A stretch of 64,000 nucleotides of DNA from Selaginella moellendorffii (GCF_000143415.4 NW_003314283.1:1656272-1720271); one strand, 5' to 3'; shown: positions 22,829 to 36,100, counted from the first letter of the stretch. Notes: generated from the sequence alone by a model not told the origin. Translations and numbers: made by a program.

Positions 22829-24107
22829 TCATTTTCGCCCACAACCAACACAGCATGCTAAAAACCCGAAAATTGTGTAGAACATTCCGGCATATTTGCT
22901 CTCAGGGCGAATTTCATCGTCACGTGGGATGACATGTGGATTGTAAGAGTGTTCCACGAGTGTCATGAGCGATGGGTGATAAAGCAGTCCCTTGCCTGAT
23001 TCATATGTGCGCCCGCCCACTCCACCCCAACGCTTTGTGTCCAGGTCGTAAACGAACACTTTTCCTTCCGAAAAGATGACGAGATTGTCCTCTGCATGAA
23101 TATAACAACGACAAAAATTTCGAGACTGCCCAGGATACACTTGATCGAGCAGGGCTTTACAGAGCACTGCTGAGACTATAACCAAACCGCCATTGTCATC
23201 AACCTTCCACACACCATAGCCATCAGCTCTGCAGTACCCTACCTTGTAGTAGTCTCCCTCATGCACATAAATCCAGGCGCTTGCAAAGTAGCGCTGGCCA
23301 TTGTACTCCCACAGCATTGTCGTGCACCAACCGGGATGTGGCAATACGCAGCGCAGAAACTCTCCACTTTGTTCAACCCCTTCCAGGCCCGTTGTAATCC
23401 TCAGGCTGCGCACGACTTCCCCTGTGATCCACTTGGTGCGGCGAAAGTCATACAATCCCAGGATACTAAGGTCGTAGAAGTCTGGGAATACAGACCGATC
23501 ATCAAACCAGTGACGCTCCTCCCTCTGTGAGAACGGGAGGTTGGGGAGAGAAGACCAGACGTGTGTTGCCGAGTCGTAGATGTAGCACCAGTGGCCTGAG
23601 TCGTAGCTGATGAAGTGCGCGCCGACTTTGAAGTCATCTTTGTCAACAAACATGGCAAAGTCCTCCGCAAAAGAAATCTCCTCAATATGGAGCGTTGGTA
23701 GTTCGCTCCACTCTTGGGTCACTGGATTGCCCACCACCAGGGTAAACACATGCAGATGGACGAAGAAATGATCCATGACGATGCATACCAGGCCACCTGC
23801 GGAAGCAACGACTTTCTCGGTCAGTGGAGGCAACGCAAACTCCACACTGTGGTTAGACCGTGATGGATCCCAGGCGAAAAAGTGTTCGTCGTCGCTGACA
23901 GAGGTACTTAACCCACAATGATTCTTGCTCGCCACTGTTTTGACACCACTTGTGGCGAAAGGATGGATTGTTGATGATGGATTTCCATGACTTGCAGACT
24001 GCGGAGCACCGACGCAGTGTGGTCAGTTCCACAAAGCTGAGAACGAGCTCCACAATGTCGTCTTGCATCCACAAAGGCGCTTCTTCCATCTGCGTCATCA
24101 AAGGCAT
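22829..24107 (-). pseudogene. F-box protein copy with a frameshift
   Basis: The minus-strand start at 24107 reads MPLMTQMEEAPLWMQDDIVE, an F-box region with LRRCSAVCKSWKSIINNPSF, and then leaves frame at about 23910. The following frame (from 23935) continues FAWDPSRSNHSVEFALPPLT, PVTQEWSELP and the rest of the repeat-rich C-terminal part to FGFLACCVGCGRK. Compared with the neighbour at 24492-25853, two bases are missing where the neighbour reads GTTATGAATACC and this copy reads GTTAAGTACC. Apart from this the two proteins are highly similar, so this copy is either a recent pseudogene or makes only a short F-box peptide. Confidence 0.85.
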
Positions 24108-24235
24108 TGACCTTAAAAAGGATTTTGCAATTTCCCTTTTATGTGTTATAGGTAAATGTGTATTACGCCTACAAAATGGTAAATGTTCATTCCAGAAAAT
24201 ATGTTTTCTCCGTTCAAAATTTTCCAGGATTAAGC

Positions 24236-24400
24236 TGCCAAACGTGCAAGCTTAGCATCAGAGCAAACTTGAATCTCCCTTCGACGTCAGATATATCCTT
24301 AACGTCACCGGAGTGCAAGAAAACTTAGAATTCCCTGCCAGTACGAGCTCAGCAAAACGAACAACATGTACCTTAGACATCACACGACGAAGATCTTCGC
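24236..24400 (-). pseudogene. small duplicated NOMO fragment
   Basis: The block resembles 29518-29780 of NOMO with deletions (shared phrases CAAACTTGAATCTCCCTTCG and GTACCTTAGACATCACACGA). It lies between the two F-box copies and has no coding capacity. Confidence 0.7.
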
Positions 24401-24491
24401 TTGATCAGGAGAAGCCGTCTTCTCCTTATTGCACTGCTCTAGCATTTGTCTATAAGGATCTGGCTCCACCTGAACCTGATCTCTGACCACG

Positions 24492-25853
24492 TCATTTTCG
24501 CTGGTACTTGGCGCCACTACCAACACAGCATGCCAAAAACCCGAAAATTCTATAGAACCATGTTCTCTCAGGGCGAATTTCAGTATCTCTTGGGATGACA
24601 TGTGGAATAAAAGATTGTTCCACGAGTGTCGTGAGCGATGGGCGATAAAGCAGTCCCTTGCCTGATTCATATGTGCGCCCGCCCACTCCACCCCAAAGCT
24701 CTGTGTCCAGGTCGTAAGCAAACACTTTCCCTTCCGAAAAGATGACGAGATTGTCCTCTGCATGGATATAACAATGAGAAAAATTTCGAGACTGTCCAGG
24801 ATACACTTGATTGAGCAGGGCTTTACAGTGCACTGCCGAGACTGTAACCAAGCCACCGTTGTCATCAACCTTCCATATGCCATAGCCATCAGCTCCACAG
24901 CACCGTAGTTCGTGGTGGCCCCCCGCATAGACCCAGGCGCTTGCAAAGTAGTGCTGGCCATTGTATTCCCACAGCCTTGTCACGCACGAACGGGGGCGCG
25001 GCAAAACGCAGCGCAGGATCTCTCCACCACTGTCTTCCAGGCCCGTTGTAATCCTCAGGCTGCGCACGACTTCCCCTGTGATCCACTTGGTGCGGTGAAA
25101 GTCATACAAGCCCAGGATACTGAGGTCGTAGAAATTGTCGTCCATGTCTGGGAATACAGCCCGAGGTTCAAACTGACGCCGCAGCTCCCTCCCCCTGAGG
25201 TAGGCTGGCGAGAACGGGAGGTTGGAAAGAGAAGACCAGGCGCGTGTTGTCGAGTCGTAGATGCAGCACCAGTGGCCCGAGCCGTAGGTGGTGAAGTGCA
25301 CGCCAACTTTGAAACAATGTTTATCGACAAACATGGCAAAGTCGTCCTCCGCAAAAACAATTTCCTCTCTATGGAGCGGTGGTAGTTCGCTCCACTCTTG
25401 GGTCACTGGGTTGCCCACCACCAGGTTAAGCACACCCAGATGTTGCTCGGGGGGATCGCTCACGATGCATATCAGGCCGCCTGCGGACGCAACGACTTCT
25501 TCGGTCAGTGGAGGCAATGCAAACTCCACACTGTGGTTCGGACGTGATGGATCCCAGGCGAAAAAGTGGTCGCTGTTGGTGACAGAGGTATTCATAACCC
25601 ACAATGATTCTTGGTCGCCACCGTTTTGGCACCAACGGCGGCGAAAGGATGGATTGCTGATGATGGACTTCCATGACTTGCAAACGGCAGAGCACCGACG
25701 CAGTGTGGCCAGCTCCACAAAGCTGAGAACCAGCTCCACAATGTCATCTTGCACCCACACAGGCGCTTCTTCTCTCTGCGTCATCAAAGGCAATCTAGCA
25801 CACAAAAGGATTTCTCTAGACCTGCCACCTTTTTTAAGAATACCTCCGAGCAT
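24492..25853 (-). CDS. F-box protein (intronless)
   Basis: A single exon of up to 453 residues. After an optional leader, MTQREEAPVWVQDDIVELVL starts an F-box (about residues 30-75, with LRRCSAVCKSWKSIISNPSF), which normally binds the SKP1 adaptor of an SCF ubiquitin ligase. The C-terminal part has repeated Trp/Gly-rich blocks (FAWDPSRPNHS, TQEWSELPPL, CIYDSTTRAWSSL, ELWGGVGGRTYESGKGL) typical of kelch-like or F-box-associated substrate-binding regions. It ends in FGFLACCVGSG, a cysteine pair near the tail. Two starts are possible: 25853 or the ATG at about 25784, which matches the start of the paralogue. It lies 31 bp downstream of the NOMO stop and on the same strand. Confidence 0.85.
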   Translation of the reverse strand: MLGGILKKGGRSREILLCARLPLMTQREEAPVWVQDDIVELVLSFVELATLRRCSAVCKSWKSIISNPSFRRRWCQNGGDQESLWVMNTSVTNSDHFFAWDPSRPNHSVEFALPPLTEEVVASAGGLICIVSDPPEQHLGVLNLVVGNPVTQEWSELPPLHREEIVFAEDDFAMFVDKHCFKVGVHFTTYGSGHWCCIYDSTTRAWSSLSNLPFSPAYLRGRELRRQFEPRAVFPDMDDNFYDLSILGLYDFHRTKWITGEVVRSLRITTGLEDSGGEILRCVLPRPRSCVTRLWEYNGQHYFASAWVYAGGHHELRCCGADGYGIWKVDDNGGLVTVSAVHCKALLNQVYPGQSRNFSHCYIHAEDNLVIFSEGKVFAYDLDTELWGGVGGRTYESGKGLLYRPSLTTLVEQSFIPHVIPRDTEIRPERTWFYRIFGFLACCVGSGAKYQRK

Positions 25854-25883
25854 ATTCTGTTTTTAAAAATTCCAGTTAGCGTT

Positions 25884-28800
25884 TTAGTTTCTTTTTCTTT
25901 GGCTTGTTCGTCGCAAGTCTTTGGCGAGAAGTCGTTGGTATCCATCTTTCAGGCTGTAGAAACACGAATGGAAATCACTGGAACAATGTGTTTGATCGGC
26001 TTCGCTTACCTTGGCATTGCAGTGAAGAGACCAATCACACAGACGCCAATGAGCACGGGAAGTACTGGAGGAGCATTTAAATCCTGGACCGCAATCACAC
26101 TTGTCACGAGAGAGACGAAAATGTTTAGTTTCCCGTCTCACCTGCTTGTGATGGTATTCCTCCGCATAAAACTTGACGGAGTTTAAGAATATATCGTTGC
26201 GCTTGGCAAAATCAACCTCGAGAACATCCGAGTGAAACTTGTGCGTCTGCACGACCATCTTGGAAACAAGCCGCAACCTGTACTTTCCCCTCGGAAGACC
26301 TTGAATCTCAAAGAAGCTGGAAAGCGGCAAAGGTACCTCCCTTTCAATCTTCGCTGGTTCTGAGATGCTGGCCACCTCCACCGATATGTGCGGTTGCCAT
26401 TTCTCAAGATCACTTCCCTCGACGAGGCCAGAGAGCACAGTCGCCAAGCTGTGCTCAAAAGCCACGAAGTTGATTGAGCTGGTGTCCTTGGTGGAGATCT
26501 AAGGAGTAGACAATGGAGCTTACTTTTGGAAGAATCTCACGAAAAGGTTTTCGTACCTCTACTGGATAAACGCTTGGAGACGCACGTTCAAGTCTGGGAG
26601 GACCGTCTACTTCCTCTTTCACGACCACCTTGACGTTATACGTTGTATTGGGCACAAGTCCTCTTAGTCGGTATTTTCCATCAGCATCGGTTGCGGTTTC
26701 TTCATAATAAAGACCAGAGACCGAACGTGCCTCCACAGTGACGCCTTCTTCTGGTTTCCCAGTTAGGGAGGAGACTCTTCCATAAATGCTAGAGTAGAAA
26801 CAAAATCGTCACCGAAGGAGTTCACATGAAAAGTTCGACATCAATTAACCTGTAAGCAGTTCTCCGGGCAATAAAGGTTGTCTCTAAAGTTGCACCAGAC
26901 AAGAGTTCCAAGGCTTGAGCAGGCGGACTAAAACTATACTCCTGTAAAGATGTAGGATTCATTCACGAGATAGCACCAGAAGGACGAGTACCTTAAGCAG
27001 AGGTCGCAGGTAAAAACTGCCAGGAAACATGCCGTCGAAAGCAAACTTGCCTCCCGGCGGCGCGACAGCGTTCTTCCTGTATCCATCGTCTCCGCTCAGC
27101 GAAAGAAGAACGGACGGAAGAATCTCCTCAGCGCCGTCCCCAGCAATGATGTTTACGAGGATCTGAGCAAGCTTCTGGCATTGAAAAGAGTTCTTTCCAA
27201 AGGGCTTGAAGTGGTATCCTTGCTGAGAGAGACACATATCAATAATCACAGGCTCTGAAATAATCCAGGACGAACCTTGTCCGCATGAACCATGTACTGG
27301 GTGTCGTCATAAAGAGGACCAGCTGCGAAAACGCCATCGTCTCCTGTTAGTACTTTCATAGCCACTTCTCCTGCTTTTAAACGGCCGATTTTGCTTTCTT
27401 TTTCTGCAGTTATCACAATGTTCACTGCCTCCAGTGCAGGAACAATGCTCCCGGTTACGTACACAGCCGGTCGTCCAGCAAAACTAGGTACTTGCGGTTG
27501 ACAGCCATCCACAGCCACAGTGGCCTGATTATACAAATTAAAAGCTTACGATCAACACAACTGAAAATAAAACGTGGCTTACGTTTTGCTCTCGAGGATA
27601 GAATAGAAGAATTTGCTCCGATTGATTTTGGTCTCTGTTTCATACGCAGGAATATTAGCATTCGAAGTTTGGAAGACGCATACCTGGCATATCGTGGGAC
27701 GAAACTAAGAGCATCCCCGAGACGGGCCCAATAGACATACTCATAGACTGCAATGGGACTTGTTTCGTTGGCTTCAGAGAAAAGGTGAGCGTGGATATTG
27801 GCAATAGGCTTCCCGTCTTTAGCGTTCCAAACCTCGACCAGCAACTTCTGTTCCAGTTTGTTTGCTCCAGGACATAAGGGAGAGTATACGTCAATGTGTC
27901 CGCTCAAAAGATATTTCTCGGCAACCAAATTGATACGCTGCAAGACAGAGATGAAACTCAAAGCCTTAGACACTCCCAACTGCGCGACATACCCTTGGAT
28001 TGGATGTGTCAAATGAGAAAATGGGAGCACCAAAAGAAACACAAGCCCAGAGAAAGTGCAATTCGTGTATTCCAGGACTTTCTACGCATACTTTCTGCCA
28101 CCCGCTCTGCAAGAAACAAGAAGATGATCACAAAGACAATAAAAAAGGCACCGACCGTGATTTCCAAGGGAACCGGGTCTTTGTTGTCGTGAACAATAAA
28201 CGCTTTGGTTGGATGAGTAGCCTTGATGCGAAGCCAGTATCCTTTTTGAACAAGTACGATGTCTTCGATATCGCTAGAAGTGACATCCACACTGACTACC
28301 TTTTGTTCCCAGCACCATTCATCGTCTCCAAGTCCCCCTTCTTTGGTCACCTGGAAAAGAAAATTACGAATGCTTCAAACCATGTTAAACCGGCATTACT
28401 TACTTCGAGCTTATATTGTCCCGGAAGAACATTCTCAAATTTGAAATGGTTCTGGGTATCAGTCAGTTGAAATACTATTTTGTCGCCTCCCTGAGTATCG
28501 ACGAGCACAATGGATATCCCAGGGCTGCATTGGGATTTGCACTTCACGTGTCCAGAGATACTGACTTGAGCCTAAACATTGCCTTTAGAGTTTCTGCGAT
28601 ACAAAGGAAAGCCTATACCTGTAAGAAGACAATATCAAATACTGGCGCAGAAACGACAACATCCAAGTGCTGTGGAGAAAATAATAGTCCTGTTTTCTGC
28701 TCAGCAGCGGTAGCAATGGGCGAAAGACGATATTCACCAGGCGGGACCTGTGGAGAACAAAATAGTTAGCCATCCAGGCTGGACAACCCGAACCTCAAAG

Positions 28801-30828
28801 CAGAAGTTTCCATCTTCATCAACACGCTTGGTCTGAGGCTTCACGTCAGAGGGTCCATGAGTCAGAGCGACTTGCCGCTGCAAATACCACCGTCAAGATA
28901 AAAAAGTAAGAATCAAACTAATCTCACTCTTCCGTATTGGCCAGCAACACGAACTGAGCCGCAAAGTTGATACTGTGATGCCTGAATACTGGGAATCGCC
29001 GCCATGTTGGGTAAAACCTGCCCGTCAAAAGAAGAAAAGACAATCAGTTGTCTTCCGAATTATGAGAACTCAAATGTGTACCATAAAATCCTTCAGTGAC
29101 GTAAACTGGTAGTGCTCTTTTGCGGCTGTGATGTTGTACCTAGTTGAAGTTACCTGTTTGGATGACAAGAGAAGTCATAAGACTTCAAAGATTATTCAAT
29201 CATACTTGATCAAGCTTGTAGAAACCATTTGCATCAGTAATAGCCCGCTCCACGCTGTCAATATATATTTTGACTTTTGCGATGCCATGCCCATTGCTGT
29301 CAATAACTCGTCCGCCAACAGAAAATCCCGTAACCTGTAAGTTTCAGCGAGGTGAGAAATTCTGGTTGCTCTGTCTAGTACCTGAAAACCTTCTTCAACC
29401 AAAATTGACTGATGAGCGACTGATATATCAAGAGCAGCAGGAGAAACACCAAAGATTGTGTTTTCTCCCTTGTAGAATGGCACAAGATTGTACGAGCCTG
29501 TTCCATGTTTTCTAGAATTAACCTGTCAAACGTGCAAGCTTGGCATACCACAAGGAACGTGCGCAAACTTGAATCTCCCTTCGACGTCGGATGTAGCATG
29601 GCAAAGCGCTTGCTCAGACAACGGAGATCTACCAGGCCCTTGAGGACATTCCATATCCTTAACGTCACTGGAGTGCAAGAAAACTTGCACACCCAAAACC
29701 GGAATTCCCTGCCAGGACGAGATGAGCAGAACGAACAGTGACCAAGACATTATCATGTACCTTAGACATCACACGACCTTCAACGTCGTAGCCAGGGATC
29801 ATAAAAATATTGTCCACCTCTCCCATGCCCCATCCGAGTTGAACCTGACGAAGTTTAAGAAAAACAATAACGCATGACAGCTGATCGAAATGAGCTTACT
29901 TCGTTTGATCCAATCACGTTGATATCAAGACGGGGATGGTGTGCTTCTAGTCTGTAAGTGCCTGTAACACAAAAACGTTTTTGAAACGGAAACAGAGGTT
30001 GGATCATACCTATCAAAAGGTTGTTAAACTCGTAGGCACCACCGATTCCTGTCGTCACCGAGTGATTGCTGGGAGAATCACCAGGTCCAATCACAGACAC
30101 TGTTACTCCAGCAGGACCAGCCCCATTTTCCTTGCAGCTTGGACCCCCAGCTCCCACAACTTTACCAGCAAGCGTGAAGCTAGAAAACAGAGTTTAAGAA
30201 GAATATGATTTGTGAAGTATAGCTACCCAGTATAGTGGAAATTTATGTCCGCATTTCCGTTGCAACCATGCTGATCAACAAGAACTGGCACCTGAACACA
30301 AAAACGCGATCCTGAGTTATGAAGAAAAGAAAAAAAAAAAAAAAAAAACGGGAGAGAAAACCTGTGAGGGAGTAAATGACCATCCAGTAGGGCCTTGAAC
30401 CTTAAGAAGGTACGAGCCCTGCGAAAGAACGCTGGTCAATCCTTTTTTCCTTCTGGTGTGGATGTACCTTCTCGTAGATTGGAAGGAAGTAGTAGCCATT
30501 TGGAGCACACTGAGTCTGATCTTTGACGAGTCCTTCTAGTGTGTGAAGCTTAAGCTGCATTGGATTGGAAGCTCTGTCACGAATTTGGAAGCAAAGGAAG
30601 CTTGCGTGCTCACGGTTATGTGCGAATAGTCGAGCTTGGGATCTGACGCTTTGCGCAATCTTGCCAATGCGGGACTTGCCTGTAGGTAGATCGTGAATGG
30701 AGATCACAGAGAAATGCGCGACATACCTCGACGAATCCACCACAGCCAACAATGTCGTCGGTAGCAGCTGCCAGATGGATGAGCGCAGGCACGAGCAGGA
30801 GGAGCGCCTCGATCGCGAGGAGCGCCAT
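25884..30828 (-). CDS. NOMO: NOMO (nodal modulator), ER membrane protein
   Basis: A many-exon gene on the minus strand with short introns (mostly 45-60 nt). Exon 1 (30727-30828) encodes MALLAIEALLLLVPALIHLA, a signal peptide, followed by DDIVGCGGFVE. Exon 2 is 30614-30679, exon 3 is 30468-30554 (LHTLEGLVKDQTQCAPNGYY). Further exons give repeated beta-sandwich domains: FTLAGKVVGAGGPSC, FSVGGRVIDSNGHGIAKVKI, SISGHVKCKSQCSPGISIV, EYVYWARLGDALSFVPRY and RGLVPNTTYNVKVVV. Near the C terminus VLPVLIGVCVIGLFTAMPR is a single membrane segment, followed by a short basic tail ending RRTSQRKRN. NOMO works in the endoplasmic reticulum membrane with TMCO1/nicalin complexes at the translocon. All domains and splice signals I checked are intact. 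An A22 run sits in one intron at 30330. Flanking DNA holds several broken copies of its exons. Confidence 0.9.
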
Positions 30829-33148
30829 CGCCCGGAGTTTAGGGCTCAAGAAGGGCTTTTAGCCGCTTATTAAGATTCCACCATTTAGTATTTAATTCAT
30901 GCTACGGGAGAGTAAAGAACAAGGGAGCTGCATTTCTGGGAATGGGAATGTTGGTGCTTTTAGCTTGCACCACAACAGTGATGGTTATTTCAAATTTCTC
31001 TCTGGTCATGCTCGAACAGTGGAGATTTTCTAGCAACATGCAAGGGGGCTTTATATCACCAGCATGAAGAAAATGGACCAAATTACCCTCACACCAAAGA
31101 CGTATTTAGGCCGAGCTTTCTCACGCTCTAATATATTATATCTGTAGGTATCAAGAGGTTAAAGATCAACACCTGTATCGCCAACAAATTTGGTGCCTTA
31201 ATTCCTCAAAATCTTTTACGGCATATTCTTCTGCTGACCAAAACGATATATGAATGAACTAGAACTTGCTCTTTGAGTTAGAGGCAAGGAGGACATGCTT
31301 CGAGCTTCTGGGAGCAAAACCGCAGCATGATCCACAGGAGAGGGCACAGGGCTCTGGAACCTGGACACGAGAATCTCGGGTATAAACATCATTAAGCTGC
31401 ATAGGAATCTAAGGTAGAGGATAGAAGGTGGGCAGGCCGCATTCAAATACTCTTAGTGTGGAGCTCTTCTAGCATGTCCATGAATGCCAAGCCATGAAAG
31501 GCCGTTAGGCCAGCATGTATATCCTTGAAATATTCATAGAGAACCATTCAGCCGAAACCAGCCAAAAGTGCACGAAAACCATTTGGCTAGCCGAATGGTT
31601 TTTAGAGCACCTGCTAATCGAGCAGGTTCGTTGTTCTTCGTGTTCTTTAGGTCTCTATTCATGTCTCGTAGTTTTTCACCTCGAAATCTTACCTTAAGGT
31701 TATAAATCCTAATGACTGTGTCTCTAACCAACTTGGTGAGCTCCAATCTTTGTTCTCCAAGTGTCTAGGCAATACATATTACCATACACTAACGGTTGAG
31801 ATTGGAATTACAAATGGGAAGCTCCACTCGCAATAAGGAGATCGCGAGGGGATGACGGTGTGGCTGTGAAACGGGAGCGGCATCCAGATTGAGATTGGAG
31901 TTGGGGGCCTGGCTATGGCATTGCTGGGCCCTGTTCACGGTCGATAACATTTTTGACTCTCCTCCCTCTTTCATCGCTCTCTTGTGATTTTTCATCTGTA
32001 CTTCTCTTCTTGATTCCACCTCCAAAAGCATGATCTGGGGAGTTCTCGTCCATTAATTACTCGCTTTCTTGACCATGCTTTTCTGAAAAAAAGATACAAC
32101 TTTAAAGAGTTGTTTCGTTCCAAGCAAGCTCATAACTGGCTATACCCACTCACCTCCTGAAATGCAAGGTTCACCCTGCACGCGCCCTGGCCTGGAACGT
32201 CGTGTCCCACTTCTGGATTAGCCGCTCGAGTCACTACTCCCCATGTCGTTTCCCTCGGGGCCCTCCGGTTCTGTGTTCCGGTGCTTGTCTTGCATTGGCG
32301 CTGCTCCCTTGGGCACCTTCTCGTCAAAGTTTTCGAGATCCAAGCTGCTGCCTCGTGTCTTGTGGGCTTCGATTCCCTTCTCCGGCTGCGTGGTTGGCCG
32401 TTGCTCGGGGCTGCTTGGGCTCCCCTTTCCTCAGCCATCACCTTGAGGCTGCTAATCTGGGCCTTCACTGTCTCCTCTTCCTCAACCGCAAACTCGCATC
32501 CCATGATGTTGGTCCCCTCTCTGAGTTCCCAAGAGCATCCCGTCTCTGGCTCCTGCGTCTCCTATGGAAGTCGTGGGCCTGACTACTGGAATCCCAAACG
32601 CCTCTCCCTTTGCCAAGATGTCCTCGTTTGAGTTCCCTACCAACTACCTGTCGGCGAGGTTGGCCAGCAACTGCCGAGTGTGTTGGGCTCGGACCATCGC
32701 ATTAGGGCCTTTTTAGGTGGACTACCTCAATGTCCCAGGGATTAGTACAAAAATTGGGCCTAATGGAACTACCCTTGTCTAAAGCAAATTTAAGCGGCTG
32801 CAGTTGTTCCTCCATACCAAATCCAGATTCGTGTGGATCTCAAGATCAACTATTGGGGGTGCAACTCCTTCTCCCCCCCACCAAAACATGGTAACCATGC
32901 TTTCTACCACTCCTCCAGCCTAATTGGTTTCCACTTGTCCTTGATGGCATGGTGAAGTTGTACTGCTGCCAGTGTGAGCTTCCATCACTTTGCCATCACT
33001 ATAGATACTCTGGCTTGGATCCTGTTAAAGTGAGTGCAGTTGTGTATTTCCCACCCTTCTCACTTACCAACCACAAGAATATTCTGAGAATATTCCATGG
33101 CCTGTGGGATTGGAGGTTGGCATACAATTCACTCTTTTATTCGTTTCA
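30829..33148. other. unassigned region upstream of NOMO
   Basis: The first few hundred bases presumably hold the NOMO promoter. 32.1-32.9 kb is relatively GC-rich with overlapping open frames on both strands, but none resembles a known protein. The last 90 bases before 33148 (AGAATATTCTGAGAATATTC, then TTTATTCGTTTCA) recur at 36350-36455 and form the end of a gypsy LTR, so the upstream limit of that LTR lies somewhere in this region. Confidence 0.5.
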
Positions 33149-34682
33149 TTGGTATCGGAGTAGCATATTCTTTTGGGGATGGCGGGTGAACAAGATATTG
33201 ATCCTGATGAGGAGTATGGCATTAGTGATGATGGCTATAACAATAAAAAAGAGACTTTTGATGATGTTGTTGTGTGGCAAGGATGCAAGATTTTTGAGGT
33301 TTAGAGAGACATAAAAGAGGTTAAGGATTTCATTAATGTCATTAAAAATTTCTTGCTTTACATAGACCTTCAAGGGCTGAATCAATCTCATGTCTGTGAT
33401 TACTATTAGTATGTTAAGCATGCCAAAAATTATGGTGTGGAATGGAAATCACCAAATATTTATGATAGTCAAAAGGTTGATTCTTGGTTGGAATTGTGGG
33501 AAAATTGTTAGTCTCACAATCCTTGTGAGGATAAGGTGAAGATAGATTTTTTTGTGATGAAGCTTATGGGCCGTGCTTCTTTGTGGTGAAAGAATTACAT
33601 TAAAGCTAATTCAAAGTTGACTTCTTGGACTAATTTGATGAAGGTTTTCCATGCTTCGTTTGTCAAGAAGTTTAAAGAGGTTAATCTTGTAAACCAGCTA
33701 TTAGAGATCCGATAGTGGACTTTGTCTTTGAATATGTATGCCCATAAGTTTCGTGATCTTTGCTTTAGTCTCACGGGCACTTATAATGAGCTGCTAAAGG
33801 TGCAATGTTTCATCAAAAGATTGAGCTCCGTGGATGTGCAATAGAAGGTCAAGAAGGATTTTCCAGCAACATTGACTGATGCTATCACTAAGGCTCAAAT
33901 CTTTTCACCCAAACTGTCAGTCAACTCTAGTCAACGATATGGTCTATAGAGTAGTCAACGTGATGACCAGCTTGCCAATGCTTCATATTCAGGGAAGAAA
34001 TGGCCATTATTCCGTTATGGCTTGAAGCATAAAGATGGCAGTGAGGCTAAGAAACTTTGTTTGAACTAGCAAGAGAAGGACAAGGTGAAAAGCAATTGTT
34101 TTCATTGCCACAGGGCTAGACATTAGAACAAGGATTGTTCTGAAGCGGTCAATAAATGATAAAGTGACTGTGGTGGAAATTATAGGCAATGATGTGAGTG
34201 ATAGTGTTTTTGGGGCCGTATTGCTTCAAGTTAGGCCTTTTCTCGCATTCATGAGCCACAAGTTTAATGCCACACAGTAGAATTAACCTACTCGCAATAA
34301 GGAGTTGTATATCGTGATTGCTACTGTGAAGGAATAACAACATTATCTATATGGATCAAACTTCCATGTAGATTCAGATCATCAAGTCTCTCCAGATGTG
34401 GATCTTCAAGGCCACCTTGCTCGTTGGCAAGAGTTCCTACAGGAAATGTCTGTTAAAATCCAATACAAGCATGGAGGTGACAATAAGATGGCTGATGCAT
34501 TATCCAGGATGGTAAAGTTTATCTCGTTCGTGAAACTATTCAGTGATTTCTTGGATGAGCTTAAGGAGTTTGTTGACTTCAACACCTTTATCATTGATAT
34601 TCGCACAAAGGTTTTGTTAAGGGATGCCTTTATAGATTTGAAAGGTGACAAGTTTGTGTCATTTGAGATATGAGATGTAATC

Positions 34683-35999
34683 TTGGTGAAAAAGGGATGT
34701 GTAGTGATTCCTTGTGTTGACAAACTTATCAAATGGATTTTGGTTGAGTGTCATGATGTGCCAAGTGCTGGACATCCAGGGCTTGGGATGAAATTAGATG
34801 ATGAGAAGTACATACGTGGTTGTTTGATCTGCCAGGCAGTCAAAGTTGATTATCAAAAGCTCGCTAGCCTTTATCATCTTTTATGTGTACCCAAGAATAA
34901 GTGAGATAGCATCTCGATGGACTTTATCATTGGTTTGCCCAAAACCTTTCAAGGAAATGATGTTATTTGGGTTGTTGTGGATCGTTTGATGAAGATGGCT
35001 CACTTCTTCCCCATGAAGATGACGATAAAAGCTTCTGAACTTGCTCAATTGTTTGTAGACCAGTTAATCAATCTTTATGGTTTGCTGGGTGACATTGTGA
35101 GTGATTGGGATCCCAAGTTTATGTCCAAGTTTTGGCAAATGGTCTTTGAGAAGCTAAAGACTAAGCTGAGCATGAGTAATGGTGAGCATCCACAATCTGA
35201 TGGGTAGGTAGAGTGCATGAATCAACTATTAGAAGATATGCTAAGGTCTTTTATGGGAAACTTGACTCAACAGGGAGTATGAGAGAAGTACTTGAATTTG
35301 CTTTAGTTTACTCATAATAACGCTTATCAATTAGCTATTGGCATATTTCCCTTTATGGCAATGTATGGCTATGAGCCTTGGTCTCCTATGAGTTTGAATT
35401 TGGCTTTGGTTTAGGTACCTCATGATTGTGATTTTCTGGAGGATATGCAAGACAAGCTTGTGTTGGCAAAGTTGAACATGAGGCAAGCTCAAGAGTGAGA
35501 CAAAAGATTGGCTAATGAGTATTATCGTCATCAAGAGTACAAAGTTGGTGACAAGGTTTTCCTTAAGTTGTCGGATGCACAACGGTTTCGGAAAGGAGGT
35601 GGCAATGTTAAGTTGTCTCCACAGTATTGTGAACTTTGGACAATTTTACAACGTGTGGGGGATCTTGTATACACTTTGGATTTACCAACTAGTTCAAAAA
35701 TTCATCCAATGTTCCATATGAGCAAACTTAAAGCGTGTTTGCATTTTAATGATGTCGTGGATCAATCCATCATCCAGGTCCCAAAGATTGATGTAGAGAA
35801 GGTTGGTCCAGCCAATATTCTTGCTCAAAGATTGGTGAAAACATGCCAGAAGACAATTAAAGAGTTGTTAGTTCAATGGAATGGTTATTCTATGGATGAA
35901 GCTACATGGGAAACTGAGGATGACATGAAGAGAGTGTTTCCGAGTTTTGGTTATAACTTAGATGACATTCCTAAGGAAGGGGAGAATTCAGTTCTATAG
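34683..35999 (+). pseudogene. gypsy integrase with chromodomain, multiply interrupted
   Basis: The integrase zinc domain (ECHDVPSAGHPG ... GCLICQAVK), catalytic core (SMDFIIGLPKTFQGNDVIWV, VVDRLMKMAHFFP, DIVSDWDPKF, NGEHPQSDG then a TAG) and C-terminal part (VGDKVFLKLSD, KIHPMFHMSKLKA) are readable. It ends with the chromodomain ELLVQWNGYSMDEATWE. Six or more in-frame stops interrupt it (for example TGA after VPKNK and TAG after PQSDG), so it is dead. Confidence 0.85.
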
Positions 36000-36020
36000 C
36001 CGTATTGCTATATGATTTGA

Positions 36021-36100
36021 ATGTAAGCAACTAAAGGGAACGACTTGAGAGACGATCCATGGGGTTCAAATACAGAGGGAAAGTGCCCATAAATAAAAGA
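36021..36100 (+). repeat. partial Cassandra LTR
   Basis: TGTAAGCAACTAAAGGGAAC and the following bases through GGTTCAAATACAGAGGGAAA match the first part of the Cassandra LTR of the 4.4-5.9 kb array in plus orientation. Similarity stops near 36090. Confidence 0.7.

Noticed and set aside
32130..32504. 124-codon minus-strand open frame in the GC-richer island
   Set aside because: Arg/Gln-rich product without any motif, and an equally long frame on the opposite strand; not enough to call a gene.
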